A DNA stretch of 64,000 bases from Treponema sp. (GTDB lineage: Bacteria > Spirochaetota > Spirochaetia > Treponematales > Breznakiellaceae). The notes beneath the pieces were generated by a model. It was not told the origin of the DNA, did not search any database, and saw only the letters and a list, made by a program, of their open reading frames with translations. The stretch is from positions 124,001-188,000 of the forward strand of contig WRKT01000001.1 in assembly GCA_009777995.1 (NCBI GenBank). Direction: 5' to 3'. Positions 1 to 8,759 of this stretch are shown one piece after another (within the stretch, counting starts at the first letter, position 1; each line of letters opens with the position of its first letter). The translations under genes and the position numbers were made by a program.

Positions 1-150
<150 letters not shown>

Positions 151-170
151 CTATAATAAGAAAATCGTAA

Positions 171-197
171 AGCCATGTATGGCGGCCATACATGGCT
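171..197. repeat. 12-bp perfect inverted repeat between divergent genes
   Basis: The arms AGCCATGTATGG (171-182) and CCATACATGGCT (186-197) are perfectly complementary around a 3-base spacer. It lies between gltX and the YgiT-type gene and ends two bases before the -35 element at 200. No T-tract follows on the plus strand, so an operator is more likely than a terminator. On the minus strand a weak TTACGATTTT follows. Confidence 0.6.
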
Positions 198-199
198 CC

Positions 200-228
200 T
201 TTACATTAGAAAAATGGTTCTATATAAT
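200..228 (+). promoter_or_regulatory. Sigma70-type promoter for the YgiT-type gene
   Basis: TTTACA at 200-205 and TATAAT at 223-228 are separated by exactly 17 bases. The predicted transcript start near 235 leaves a leader of about 40 bases containing the ribosome site AAGGAGA (264-270). Confidence 0.7.
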
Positions 229-274
229 GAATTATACAATGGGAAGATGGAGGCAGGAAACGCAAGGAGAAGAC

Positions 275-517
275 ATGATGAAGTGTGGAATTTGCAAAGC
301 TGAAATGGAAGAGGCTACTGTTAGCTACACAGAGGATATTGAGCAGGGAGTAATTGTCATTAGACATGTGCCTGCACAAGTGTGTACAGAATGCGGTAAT
401 ACCTGGTATAGCGGTACGGTTGCAGCTCAGCTTGAAAAGATAGTTGATAAAGCGGTAACTTCTCTTTCTATTGGATCCGAAGTTTCAATTATAAACTATA
501 CTAAATCAGTAGCTTGA
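275..517 (+). CDS. YgiT-type zinc-finger protein (MqsA-like antitoxin N-domain)
   Basis: 80 residues starting MMKCGICKAEM. Two CxxC pairs, CGIC near the N-terminus and CTEC about 30 residues later, form the zinc-binding fold seen in YgiT/MqsA antitoxins. The reading frame is open further upstream, but the start at 275 is chosen because AAGGAGA (264-270) precedes it at good spacing and the upstream extension is unlike the family. The tail is short and lacks the helix-turn-helix domain of full MqsA. In many genomes such proteins are encoded with a DUF4258 or MqsR-like toxin; no partner is present here, since gltX lies on one side and a convergent carboxypeptidase on the other. Function as an antitoxin is therefore unproven. 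Confidence 0.8.
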   Translation: MMKCGICKAEMEEATVSYTEDIEQGVIVIRHVPAQVCTECGNTWYSGTVAAQLEKIVDKAVTSLSIGSEVSIINYTKSVA

Positions 518-536
518 AGCCTAAGCCTTTGATTTC

Positions 537-1946
537 CTACAAATCCGGGTGCTTGTGCAGATAATCGGCTACAATCAAACCACATTCGAGCTGAATGGCT
601 ACAAGGCTCTTTATCGGTATAACCTTATAGTTCATTTCAGCCTCAAGGAAGTCAGTGATTTTCTTGTATCCTGCCATGGCTTTTTCAAGGCCCTTTTCCA
701 GGGCGGCCTTTTTTGCCGGATTATCTTCACCTGCTTTTTTCATTAGTTCCAGCTCACTCTCGTTTGCACGCACAATCATGGCAAAGGTAATCGCCTGATA
801 AAACTTTGAGCCAAGCAGATTGTCGAACTTTTCTGCAACAGTTGCCTTCCTGTTGTACTCTTCCTTCCCTTCCATAATCATTAGAGCTCTTTCCATATAG
901 TCGGGTCTAATCTCGGAGAAATTCTTACAAGCAAGATAAAAGTGATTATCGGGTGAGAAGTGCTCTTCGGATACCTTCATTATTTCGATTAGTTCAAGAG
1001 AGAGTTTATGATTTTCCTCGGTTTTTTGTATAACAGCATCCCTGCGTATCATGTCGGCTTCGCTTTGATCGTCGATGCGGGGGTCGTAAAAGTATGGCAG
1101 TTCTGTTAGAAGGGTAAAGGTATTGTACTTCTCCTTGGCATAGGATGCGCTATTGTCTCCTGCCTTATGCTCACTTGCAAACTCCTTCATATTCCTGCCC
1201 ATCTTTTCAAGAGCATCGTAGGCACCTTTTACTCCGAGGGCTCCGTAAATTGCCGGGTAGTAAACGGGCACCAAGGGGCTTTCAGGTTCGCCCAGATGTA
1301 TGGGTATCTTTTCCTTTTTAGGTACTGCATGCAACTCTTCGAAAATTTCAGGGGTGGGCTCAGACATATACCAATAGGTTCCGCCAATGCCTGCATTATG
1401 GAGTGAGTAGATAAAGCGGGGTTTAATATCATCAATTAACTTCATCATTACAACGGTTTCAGGAAGGGGTTTATCAAAATGCTTTTCTTTATAAGAAATA
1501 GGAAAGGTCCAGTCTACCTGCTCGAAACCTGCAGGACGGTAAAAATGGCGCATATAGTTCGTAATCGTAAAGGGCCCTTTAATCCAACCCTCGTTTAGCT
1601 TATAGCCGTCTGCATCCCAGGCTTTTAAAAAGTACCAAGTATAGTCCAACTCGTCACGCAGCTCCTTATTGCGGGCAAGCTCCCAACTCAAGTGCTCCAT
1701 CAGCATCAAACCGATTGGCTCATTCGGATGGGGGAGGCCGAAAACGAGGGCATTCTTGCTCCCGGAACCAATTTTTAGGCAGAGCAGGGGCCGGTTTTCG
1801 CGGCTGCGCCCCACTTCTTTTATAGAGGCAATATCCGGGTACTGCTCGGCCAGTTTTTTGGAGCTTTCATCCAGTTCTTCCAGGGTGGGGAAATCCTTAT
1901 AATCGGGGATACTGTTTAACAGTTCTCTAGAGGCTTTCTTCAGCAT
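537..1946 (-). CDS. M14-family zinc carboxypeptidase, paralog 1
   Basis: 469 residues without a signal peptide, so predicted cytoplasmic. The metallocarboxypeptidase ligands are visible: HPNEP gives His73 and Glu76, SLHNAG gives His183, and LTELPYF supplies a candidate catalytic Glu282. M14 enzymes remove C-terminal residues or cut gamma-D-Glu to diamino-acid bonds in some murein peptidases; which applies cannot be told. The gene is transcribed divergently from the RpiR-type regulator, with overlapping promoters, and has a close paralog at 10388-11773 at the far end of the transporter operon. AGGAGA lies 6-11 bases before the ATG. The pair most likely processes peptides brought in by transporter system A. 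Confidence 0.8.
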   Translation of the reverse strand: MLKKASRELLNSIPDYKDFPTLEELDESSKKLAEQYPDIASIKEVGRSRENRPLLCLKIGSGSKNALVFGLPHPNEPIGLMLMEHLSWELARNKELRDELDYTWYFLKAWDADGYKLNEGWIKGPFTITNYMRHFYRPAGFEQVDWTFPISYKEKHFDKPLPETVVMMKLIDDIKPRFIYSLHNAGIGGTYWYMSEPTPEIFEELHAVPKKEKIPIHLGEPESPLVPVYYPAIYGALGVKGAYDALEKMGRNMKEFASEHKAGDNSASYAKEKYNTFTLLTELPYFYDPRIDDQSEADMIRRDAVIQKTEENHKLSLELIEIMKVSEEHFSPDNHFYLACKNFSEIRPDYMERALMIMEGKEEYNRKATVAEKFDNLLGSKFYQAITFAMIVRANESELELMKKAGEDNPAKKAALEKGLEKAMAGYKKITDFLEAEMNYKVIPIKSLVAIQLECGLIVADYLHKHPDL

Positions 1947-1976
1947 TGTAGTCTCCTATAAAATAAAAAAAATTTG

Positions 1977-2006
1977 TTGACAACTTAAACTAAAGACCAT
2001 TATAAT
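1977..2006 (+). promoter_or_regulatory. Promoter of the RpiR-M20-Opp operon
   Basis: TTGACA (1977-1982) and TATAAT (2001-2006) with an 18-base spacer are both perfect consensus hexamers. The predicted start near 2013 leaves only about nine bases before the first ATG at 2022, so the leader is very short or translation begins at a later ATG such as 2031. Confidence 0.75.
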
Positions 2007-2028
2007 GCAAATAATACATTTATGACAA
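1999..2028 (-). promoter_or_regulatory. Divergent promoter of M14 carboxypeptidase 1
   Basis: On the minus strand TTGTCA (2028-2023) and TATAAT (2004-1999) are 18 bases apart. The -10 box overlaps that of the plus-strand promoter because the core CATTATAATG is palindromic, so both promoters share the same melted region. Start near 1992, leader about 45 bases. Confidence 0.65.
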
Positions 2029-2795
2029 GTATGAATTATTTAGTACAAAGCTTAGAAGGCAGTGAGAGGGCCTGTATCTTCCCTGAAATAATTGAAAATA
2101 AATATGCCCACATGTCTCCCGGAAACAAAAAAATAGCGGATTATATTTATAATAACTTTGGCGATATTCTTTTCTGCACACTTGCAGAACTGGCAGGGCA
2201 TATTGGTGTCAGTACTGCATCAATTGTACGCTTTTCGCATTTAATTGGATATTCCGGTTATTCCGATATGCTTAAAAGCTTTCAAGCCGAAAGCAAGTCT
2301 TTATCGATAATGCAAAAATCAAGCAGAGATTTAATCAACAATAATGGATTTGACAGGATTCAAGCAGAGAAAATCTGTGATATGCTAAAAAGCGCCAATA
2401 TTGTCTATATTTTAGGATACATGGATGCCTTCGGCAGTGCTGCGGAAATGTTACATCGTCTTTTCCCCCTCCGAGATAATGTGCATTTTGCCAGATTTTT
2501 GCCCGGCTGGGATGATATATTAGGCTTATTACAGCCCGGAACCGTTGTATTCCTTGTTTCGTTTGCACCTCATTATCTGCATACAATAAACAGTGCGAAG
2601 GCTGCAAAAAGCCGCGGGTGCAAGATTGTTACTCTAACAGACTCAAAGTTAAACCCCTATGTTGGCTTATGTGATGACTTCGTCTATTTTGATCTAACCC
2701 GTAATCCAAAAAGTAAAATGTATGATATTACCCCGGTCTTTGCATATATCGATTTCCTTTTCGATGTATGGTTTGAAGGAGAGGGTGGCGCATGA
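2022..2795 (+). CDS. RpiR/MurR-family transcriptional regulator
   Basis: 257 residues. Residues 31-90 (MSPGNKKIADYIYNNF, TLAELAGHIGVSTASIVRFSHLIGYSGYSDM) match the RpiR-type helix-turn-helix domain. The rest resembles a sugar isomerase (SIS) ligand domain, with ANIVYILGYMDAFGSAAEML and a later KSRGCKIVTLTDS segment. The family senses phosphorylated sugars or related ligands; MurR of E. coli and B. subtilis, which senses MurNAc-6-phosphate, belongs to it. Here it heads the operon with an M20 peptidase (4-base overlap), a flavoprotein and transporter system A. It probably controls the divergent promoter pair at 1977-2028. The start is uncertain because no strong ribosome site precedes 2022. Its ligand is unknown. 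Confidence 0.85.
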   Translation: MTSMNYLVQSLEGSERACIFPEIIENKYAHMSPGNKKIADYIYNNFGDILFCTLAELAGHIGVSTASIVRFSHLIGYSGYSDMLKSFQAESKSLSIMQKSSRDLINNNGFDRIQAEKICDMLKSANIVYILGYMDAFGSAAEMLHRLFPLRDNVHFARFLPGWDDILGLLQPGTVVFLVSFAPHYLHTINSAKAAKSRGCKIVTLTDSKLNPYVGLCDDFVYFDLTRNPKSKMYDITPVFAYIDFLFDVWFEGEGGA

Positions 2796-4405
2796 AACCG
2801 ATAGAGGTCTTACGAAAACTTATTGCTGTCCCCGGGATAAGTTCAACAAACTCTGAAAAAAATGCAGGCGATGTAATTTATGAAATTATGTCCTGCATCG
2901 ATTACTTCAAACAAAACAAAGAATATTTATTTAAGTATCCGTGCAGGGGAGACGGATTTAAGCGGGATGTAATTTGTGGAATTATTAAGGGTACTTCAAG
3001 TAAAACTATCGTTCTTATGGGTCATTATGATGTGGTTGGAATAGAAGATTATGGCAATATAAAAGACTTTGCATTCGATATCGATAATTTACCCGAAAAA
3101 CTAAAAAACTTCAATTTGGATGATGATGCTAAAAAAGACCTTGAAAGTGGGGAATGGATTTTTGGTAGAGGATCAGCCGATATGAAGGCCAGCATAGCTA
3201 TAGACATTTGCCTTATGTATGAGTTTTCCAAAATGCCTTTAAACGGCAACCTTGTATTTTTAGCAGTGCCGGATGAAGAGAGTTTTTCTGTTGGGATGAG
3301 GGCGGCAGTGCCATTATTAAAAGATTTAAAAGACAGGTATGGATTTGAATATGAGCTTTGTATCGACGGTGAGCCTGGCCAATCTGTTGATGGTGAGCTT
3401 ATCATGTCCCTTGGGACAGTGGGTAAGTGTATGCCTGTTGTAATGGTACAGGGAGAAAAGGCCCATATTTCAATGTGCTTTGACGGCTTAAATCCCCTTG
3501 GCATCCTTTCCGATATTTTCCGTGCAACAGAGCTTAACCTTGATTTTTCTGATGAGTATTCAGGGCTAAAGACCATGCCGCCAAGCTGGAACTATCTTAA
3601 AGACATGAAGTACGAATACGATGTGTCTTTACCCATACGTGCAAGCGGTTATTTTAGCGTACTAAGTTTCTTCTCCACACCGGATGAAACAATGGCAAAA
3701 TTAAAGAAGATATGCAATGATTGCTTTTTAGGTTATATGGATCATATGAAGGATGTTTACAGCAAATTCTTGCAGGGTCAGGAATCTATTACAGTTAAGC
3801 CTATTGAAATAGAAACAACTGTAATGGAATTTGCAGAACTGCTTGAATACTGCAAGACACTGGCCGGCTGGGAAGAATTTTTTAATTCCTTATACAGCGA
3901 CATAAAGAATAAAATTGACTCAAATGAATTGAACCTTCCCCTTGCTACTCTGGAATTCATGGCGAGAACCCTTGACTTTTCAAGTATCACAAAGCCCTTA
4001 GTCCTTCTTGCATTTGCCCCGCCTTATTACTCGCCTTTAATAAGCAATAATATTAAGGATAAGGAAAACAAAGTAAGTGAGTATTTCGAGCAGGTAAGAG
4101 AGACTGCCGATAAACTATTCGGAATGAAAATTGGAAGTGTAGAATGCTTTAGCGCAATGACTGACCTAAGCTATTGTGCACTTGACCGTAGCTTTGATTT
4201 TGAGAGCTTCGGTAAAAATACTCCCCTTTGGGGGGAGATTTACGAAATAAATTTTGATGCAATTGAAAGCATCAATATTCCCGGCATACTTTTCGGGCCT
4301 TGGGGAAAGGATTACCACAGGGCATCTGAAAGGGTATACAGGCCCGATGTAGAAACGAGAATACCGGCTTTGAAAAAAAGCCTGATTCAGTATATATTAT
4401 ATTAA
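2792..4405 (+). CDS. M20-family metallopeptidase, RocB-like
   Basis: 537 residues, cytoplasmic. The two-zinc site is recognisable: GHYDVV (His78, Asp80), GRGSADMK (bridging Asp130) and VPDEES (Glu162 general base, Glu163 ligand). The long form with an extra C-terminal region of about 200 residues resembles RocB, an M20 relative found in arginine utilisation loci of Bacillus whose precise reaction is not settled. The start overlaps the regulator stop (ATGA at 2792), so the two are translationally coupled. Located directly before a peptide transporter, it most likely hydrolyses an imported dipeptide or N-acyl amino acid. Confidence 0.8.
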   Translation: MKPIEVLRKLIAVPGISSTNSEKNAGDVIYEIMSCIDYFKQNKEYLFKYPCRGDGFKRDVICGIIKGTSSKTIVLMGHYDVVGIEDYGNIKDFAFDIDNLPEKLKNFNLDDDAKKDLESGEWIFGRGSADMKASIAIDICLMYEFSKMPLNGNLVFLAVPDEESFSVGMRAAVPLLKDLKDRYGFEYELCIDGEPGQSVDGELIMSLGTVGKCMPVVMVQGEKAHISMCFDGLNPLGILSDIFRATELNLDFSDEYSGLKTMPPSWNYLKDMKYEYDVSLPIRASGYFSVLSFFSTPDETMAKLKKICNDCFLGYMDHMKDVYSKFLQGQESITVKPIEIETTVMEFAELLEYCKTLAGWEEFFNSLYSDIKNKIDSNELNLPLATLEFMARTLDFSSITKPLVLLAFAPPYYSPLISNNIKDKENKVSEYFEQVRETADKLFGMKIGSVECFSAMTDLSYCALDRSFDFESFGKNTPLWGEIYEINFDAIESINIPGILFGPWGKDYHRASERVYRPDVETRIPALKKSLIQYILY

Positions 4406-4420
4406 CAATAGGGGATAAAG

Positions 4421-4885
4421 ATGTTTCATCCTATGAGAAGGAATGATAGAGAAAAGACCAAAGAAGAGGCCCTTGATATTCTTGCCAAAGGCAGTTATGG
4501 TATACTCTGTACCTTAGGTGAGAACGGTTACCCCGCAGGAACGCCCCTTAATTACGTAAGTGATGTCGGAAGCATATACGTCCACTTTGCTAAAGGCAAT
4601 GCTCTTGAAAGCGCGACAAAACACCCCAAGGTCGGCTTCACCGTAGTTACCCGCTCGGATGTGGTGCCGAGTGAGTTCGTTACAAACTACGAAAGTGTAA
4701 TGGTGTATGGAAGGGCAGTAGAACTTCATGGACAACAAAAGTATGATGCTCTATATCTATTAATAAAAAAGTATTCACCCGGTTTTGAAGAAAGCGGCAT
4801 TGAGCACATTAAGGAAGACATTGATAAATGTCATGTATTAAAGATCAGTATCGATCATTTAACCGGGAAAGGCAGAACAGGCTGA
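4421..4885 (+). CDS. Pyridoxamine 5'-phosphate oxidase-like (NimA-type) flavoprotein
   Basis: 154 residues. The N-terminus MRRNDREKTKEEALDIL and the core GSYGILCTLGENGYPAGTPLNYV, IYVHFAKGNALE and PKVGFTVV match the split-barrel flavin-binding NimA/PNPOx-like family, whose members include 5-nitroimidazole reductases. Most relatives are uncharacterised FMN or haem proteins. It sits 15 bases after the M20 gene and 27 before the permease, with AGGGGATAAAG as ribosome site, so it belongs to the transporter operon. Why a flavoprotein belongs there is unclear; drug resistance should not be assumed. Confidence 0.8.
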   Translation: MFHPMRRNDREKTKEEALDILAKGSYGILCTLGENGYPAGTPLNYVSDVGSIYVHFAKGNALESATKHPKVGFTVVTRSDVVPSEFVTNYESVMVYGRAVELHGQQKYDALYLLIKKYSPGFEESGIEHIKEDIDKCHVLKISIDHLTGKGRTG

Positions 4886-4912
4886 TGAAAACAGGCCCGA
4901 AACAGAGGTAAC

Positions 4913-5881
4913 ATGAAGAAGTATTTTGGCAAACGTCTTTTAACAGGAATGATGACAGTCGTTCTTGTTTTGATTTTTAACTTTATCCTTATAAGAGCTG
5001 CGCCGGGCGATCCGATTCAAACTCTTATGGGACCCGATTTGGATAACCCCGTGTTAAGGGCTGCTCTTATGGAAAGATACGGCCTTGACCAACCAATACA
5101 CAGGCAGTTGATGACCTTTTTAACCAATTCTCTTATCAGGGGAGACCTTGGAATATCTATATTTCAGAACCGTCCTGTTTCTGAAATGATTGCAGAGCGT
5201 GTCGGTGCTACCATCCTGCTTGGAATGACCGGTATCTTACTTGGGGCCATCTTTGGAACGCTCATAGGAATATATTGTGCCCGACATGAAGGAAAGCTGC
5301 TTGACTCAATTGCTTCTTTCGTCCTTTATATTTTTAATTCTCTCCCATCCTTCTTTCTTGGACTTGTAATGATAATTTTCTTTGCAACACGCCTCGGGCT
5401 TTTCCCGACATCCGGAATGTATACGGCAAGGGTAGCATATACCGGCTTTGCATATTTCCTTGATGTGGCCCGTCACATGTTTTTACCTTCTGTCACATTA
5501 ATGATAATTGTAATGCCGTATTATTTCCGTATAGCAAAGACATCTGTGCTGCAAGTGGTGAACGAAGATTTTGTTACAACTTTCCGTGCCACAGGAATGA
5601 GTGAGCGCAGAATTTTTTCAAAGTATATCTTTAGAAATGCCATACTGCCAACTATTACAATTTTTGGTTTGAGTATGGCTTATGTTATTACAGGAGTTGC
5701 ACTTATCGAAATGGTTTTTGCATGGCCCGGTATGGGAAGGCTTGTACTTTCTGCCATTATGCAAAGGGATTATCCGACTATATTGGGAATTTACATTGTA
5801 CTTTCCATATCCGTAGCTGTGGTAATGTTGATTGTAGACTGGATTTATGCCTTGCTCGATCCGCGCATTCGGTTGGAATAA
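4913..5881 (+). CDS. oppB: Oligopeptide ABC transporter permease B, system A
   Basis: 322 residues with an N-terminal membrane helix (residues 8-28) followed by the RAAPGDP segment typical of DppB/OppB permeases, about five more membrane segments, and the cytoplasmic coupling EAA loop near residues 220-245 (FRATGMSERRIFSKYIFRNA). It ends LLDPRIRLE, the standard end of this family. It pairs with the C-type permease six bases downstream to form the channel of system A. The substrate class (peptide, nickel or opine) is not decidable from the permease; the M20 and M14 neighbours favour peptides. Confidence 0.9.
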   Translation: MKKYFGKRLLTGMMTVVLVLIFNFILIRAAPGDPIQTLMGPDLDNPVLRAALMERYGLDQPIHRQLMTFLTNSLIRGDLGISIFQNRPVSEMIAERVGATILLGMTGILLGAIFGTLIGIYCARHEGKLLDSIASFVLYIFNSLPSFFLGLVMIIFFATRLGLFPTSGMYTARVAYTGFAYFLDVARHMFLPSVTLMIIVMPYYFRIAKTSVLQVVNEDFVTTFRATGMSERRIFSKYIFRNAILPTITIFGLSMAYVITGVALIEMVFAWPGMGRLVLSAIMQRDYPTILGIYIVLSISVAVVMLIVDWIYALLDPRIRLE

Positions 5882-5886
5882 GAATT

Positions 5887-6747
5887 ATGAATAAACTAAT
5901 ACGAAAGTTAAAAAGTGCAGGAAATACCATAATCAGTGACAGACATCTTTTTATGGGGGTTATAGGTCTCTCCATTCTTCTTTTTGCAGTTGTCTTCGCT
6001 CCGGTTATTACAAGTTTTGATCCACGACACTTTGGCCCAAATTCCTTAAATCCCCTTATGACTAATGGTCATATTCTTGGAACGAATCATATGGGACAGG
6101 ATGTTTTTGCAATGATTATCTACGGAGCAAGAACATCCCTGATGGTTGCAGTTATTTCAGGTTTAATCTCAGGCGGCCTTGGCATTATAGTTGGCGGAAT
6201 TGCAGGATTCTTTGGCGGTGTTGTTGACAGAGTACTATCGGAAATTATCAATGTTTTTATGATGATACCAACCCTATTTTTAATCATTCTTATTGTTGCA
6301 ATCTATGGCGGCGGCCTTGCGAACATCATGATAGTAATAGGACTTACCACCTGGCCTGCCAATGCAAAGCTTATGCGAGCCCAGGCAATGTCAATCAGAC
6401 AGAGAACATTTGTAAAAAGCGCAGTAGCAATGGGTGAAAATAACAGCCAATTGCTTTTTAAGTATATAATTCCTAATGGCCTATTTCCTGTAGTGGCAAA
6501 TACCACCCTTGGAATGGCAAACGCTGTACTTTCCGAAGCCTCTTTGAGCTTTTTAGGCCTTGGAGACCCGACAGCAATAAGCTGGGGGCAAATGGTTCAA
6601 CAGGGGAGAATGTTTCTTACAACAGCTTGGTGGACTACAACCTTTGGAGGAATAGCAATAATATTTACAATTGTTGTCTTCAATCTGCTTGGGGATGGTT
6701 TGAATCATGTGATAAACCCAAAGCATACAAGCAGAGGTGATAAATGA
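5887..6747 (+). CDS. oppC: Oligopeptide ABC transporter permease C, system A
   Basis: 286 residues. The frame is open upstream into the permease B gene, but the ATG at 5887 gives the normal family start MNKLIRKLKS. Motifs include the periplasmic HILGTNHMGQDVF segment, near-invariant in DppC/OppC, and the EAA loop KSAVAMGENNSQLLFKYIIPNG. About six membrane segments are visible. It overlaps the ATPase start at 6744 by four bases. Confidence 0.9.
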   Translation: MNKLIRKLKSAGNTIISDRHLFMGVIGLSILLFAVVFAPVITSFDPRHFGPNSLNPLMTNGHILGTNHMGQDVFAMIIYGARTSLMVAVISGLISGGLGIIVGGIAGFFGGVVDRVLSEIINVFMMIPTLFLIILIVAIYGGGLANIMIVIGLTTWPANAKLMRAQAMSIRQRTFVKSAVAMGENNSQLLFKYIIPNGLFPVVANTTLGMANAVLSEASLSFLGLGDPTAISWGQMVQQGRMFLTTAWWTTTFGGIAIIFTIVVFNLLGDGLNHVINPKHTSRGDK

Positions 6748-7745
6748 TGAGTAACAATACCCCAAATAACCGGGAAGTCTTGCTCGAATTAAAAAATCTC
6801 TGTGTAAGTTATCAGGGTAAAACTAAACAGGTCCATGCAGTTAAAAACACAGACCTTACAGTCTATAGAGGAGATTCCCTTGGTATAGTCGGAGAGTCAG
6901 GTTCGGGGAAATCAACTCTTGCACTTGCAGTTTTAAGACTTTTACCGGAACGGGTTGCCAGAGTCACCGGCGAAGTTAATTTTATGGGACAAGATTTGCT
7001 CTCATTAGACCGGGACCGGCTTAAAAGTATCAGATGGAATAATCTTTCGGTTGTTTTTCAGAAGGCAATGAACTCATTCTCCCCTGTACATCGGATTGGA
7101 GAGCAGGTGGAAGATATCTATAGAGTGCATAATCCGGGTGCAACAAAGGCAGAAGTATTCAATAGGGTATCTTCCCTGCTTAAACTAGTAAACTTAGGGG
7201 ACCAGGTTTATAACCTATATCCGCATGAAATGTCAGGGGGAATGATACAAAGAGTATCAATTGCGGTAAGCCTGCTCCATGACCCCGATCTTTTGATTTT
7301 CGACGAAGCAACAACGGCCCTTGACGTTATTACTCAAAGACAAATACTGAAAGAAATAACTGCAATGGAGAAAGACCTTAATATGTCAAGGATTATGATA
7401 ACCCATGATATTTCTGTTGTAGCCTCTTCATGTAAAAAGATAGCTGTTATGTACGCAGGAGAGATAATGGAAGAAGGAATGTCAAAGGATGTATTAAAAA
7501 ATCCGATGCATCCATATACAAAAGGCCTTCTTGCTTCCTTCCCTGCCCTAAGGGGAGAGAAGAAGGCTCTAAAGGCAATAAAAGGCTTTCTTCCCGATCT
7601 TTCGATCCGGCATGAAGGGTGTATATTTTCCCCTCGCTGCGAAGCTGTCCACGATAAATGCCGGTTGACAAGGCCCGAACCCCTAAAAATGAGTGACGGT
7701 CGTATGGTTGCCTGTACCTTATACAACAGGGAGCAAAGCCCATGA
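6744..7745 (+). CDS. oppD: Oligopeptide ABC transporter ATPase D, system A
   Basis: 333 residues. Walker A GESGSGKST, a signature loop reading HEMSGGMIQRVSIA (MSGG rather than LSGG), Walker B LLIFDEATTALD and the H-loop ITHDIS are all present. The C-terminus carries the oligopeptide-transporter extension with a Cys-rich CIFSPRCEAVHDKCR motif, typical of OppD/DppD proteins, whose cysteines often bind a 4Fe-4S cluster. Two tandem ATGs (6744, 6747) are possible starts. It overlaps both neighbours by four bases. Confidence 0.9.
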   Translation: MMSNNTPNNREVLLELKNLCVSYQGKTKQVHAVKNTDLTVYRGDSLGIVGESGSGKSTLALAVLRLLPERVARVTGEVNFMGQDLLSLDRDRLKSIRWNNLSVVFQKAMNSFSPVHRIGEQVEDIYRVHNPGATKAEVFNRVSSLLKLVNLGDQVYNLYPHEMSGGMIQRVSIAVSLLHDPDLLIFDEATTALDVITQRQILKEITAMEKDLNMSRIMITHDISVVASSCKKIAVMYAGEIMEEGMSKDVLKNPMHPYTKGLLASFPALRGEKKALKAIKGFLPDLSIRHEGCIFSPRCEAVHDKCRLTRPEPLKMSDGRMVACTLYNREQSP

Positions 7746-8734
7746 ATACTAAGCCCTTCATCCAAATCGACAATATAAGAATGTGGTACCCGTATAAAAA
7801 AGGAGTTCCCTTTCTCACTCCTCCAAGTAAAAGAAAATGGGTTAAAGCAGTTGACGGTGTTTCCTTCAATATCGAAGAAAGGGAGATACTCGGTGTAATA
7901 GGAGAATCAGGCTGCGGTAAGTCTACCCTAGGCAGAGCTCTTGCCCGCCTTGAAAACCCCACAAGTGGAGATGTATTTATTGACGGAGTATCCACAAGTA
8001 AAATGCTTAGCAAAAACCAGAAGGAGTTCCGCCGCAATGTCCAGATCATTTTTCAGAATCCCTTTGACACCTTCACTCCAAGAGACACTATAGCTCAGAT
8101 ACTCCTTCGCCCATTAAAGAATCATTCAATCGGAGAGAACAATGCGCAGCGTATTGAAATGTGTCTTAACGCCCTTGATTCTTATGGCCTCCGCCCTGCC
8201 GAAGACATTATGGAAAGACACCCTCATGAACTCTCAGGAGGTCAGCTCCAGCGCATTTCAATTATTCGCTCAATGTTTATGAATCCTCGCTTTGTTATTG
8301 CAGACGAGCCTGTTTCAATGCTCGATGTATCTGTGCGCTCGGATATCATCAACATGCTTTTATTGTTAAGGGAAGAAAAAGGCGCTTCCATTGTATTTAT
8401 TAGCCATGATATTTCTCTTACAAGGTATATATCGGACAAAATTGCGGTTTTATATCTGGGCAGGGTTGTTGAATACGGCCTTACAGATGAAGTAATATCA
8501 AACCCAAAACATCCCTACGCTCAAGCCCTTATTTCAAATTGCGGCTCGATTGACCCGGATGACGATACTGTTCCGATAGACATTCAAGGTGAGCCTCCAA
8601 CACCTGTAAACCCCGGCCCGGGTTGTTACTTCGCACCTCGTTGTCATATTGCAAGTGATAAATGTTTTACCGAGTACCCTGACTTTGTCAATATTACTGA
8701 GAATCATTATGCCGCCTGTTTTAAGACGGAATGA
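7742..8734 (+). CDS. oppF: Oligopeptide ABC transporter ATPase F, system A
   Basis: 330 residues. Walker A GESGCGKST, Q-loop IIFQNPFD, signature HELSGGQLQRISI, Walker B FVIADEPVSMLDVS and H-loop SHDISLTRY are intact. The C-terminal region has the CYFAPRCHIASDKC cysteine motif of the family. It forms a heterodimer with the D subunit to energise system A. There is a four-base overlap with the upstream gene and a 25-base gap to the binding-protein gene. Confidence 0.9.
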   Translation: MNTKPFIQIDNIRMWYPYKKGVPFLTPPSKRKWVKAVDGVSFNIEEREILGVIGESGCGKSTLGRALARLENPTSGDVFIDGVSTSKMLSKNQKEFRRNVQIIFQNPFDTFTPRDTIAQILLRPLKNHSIGENNAQRIEMCLNALDSYGLRPAEDIMERHPHELSGGQLQRISIIRSMFMNPRFVIADEPVSMLDVSVRSDIINMLLLLREEKGASIVFISHDISLTRYISDKIAVLYLGRVVEYGLTDEVISNPKHPYAQALISNCGSIDPDDDTVPIDIQGEPPTPVNPGPGCYFAPRCHIASDKCFTEYPDFVNITENHYAACFKTE

Positions 8735-8759
8735 TAATATTTTTTCTAAGGAGAGAAGA

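Noticed and set aside
5722-5886. Upstream extension of the system A permease C frame
   Set aside because: It lies inside the permease B gene; the ATG at 5887 gives the normal family N-terminus.
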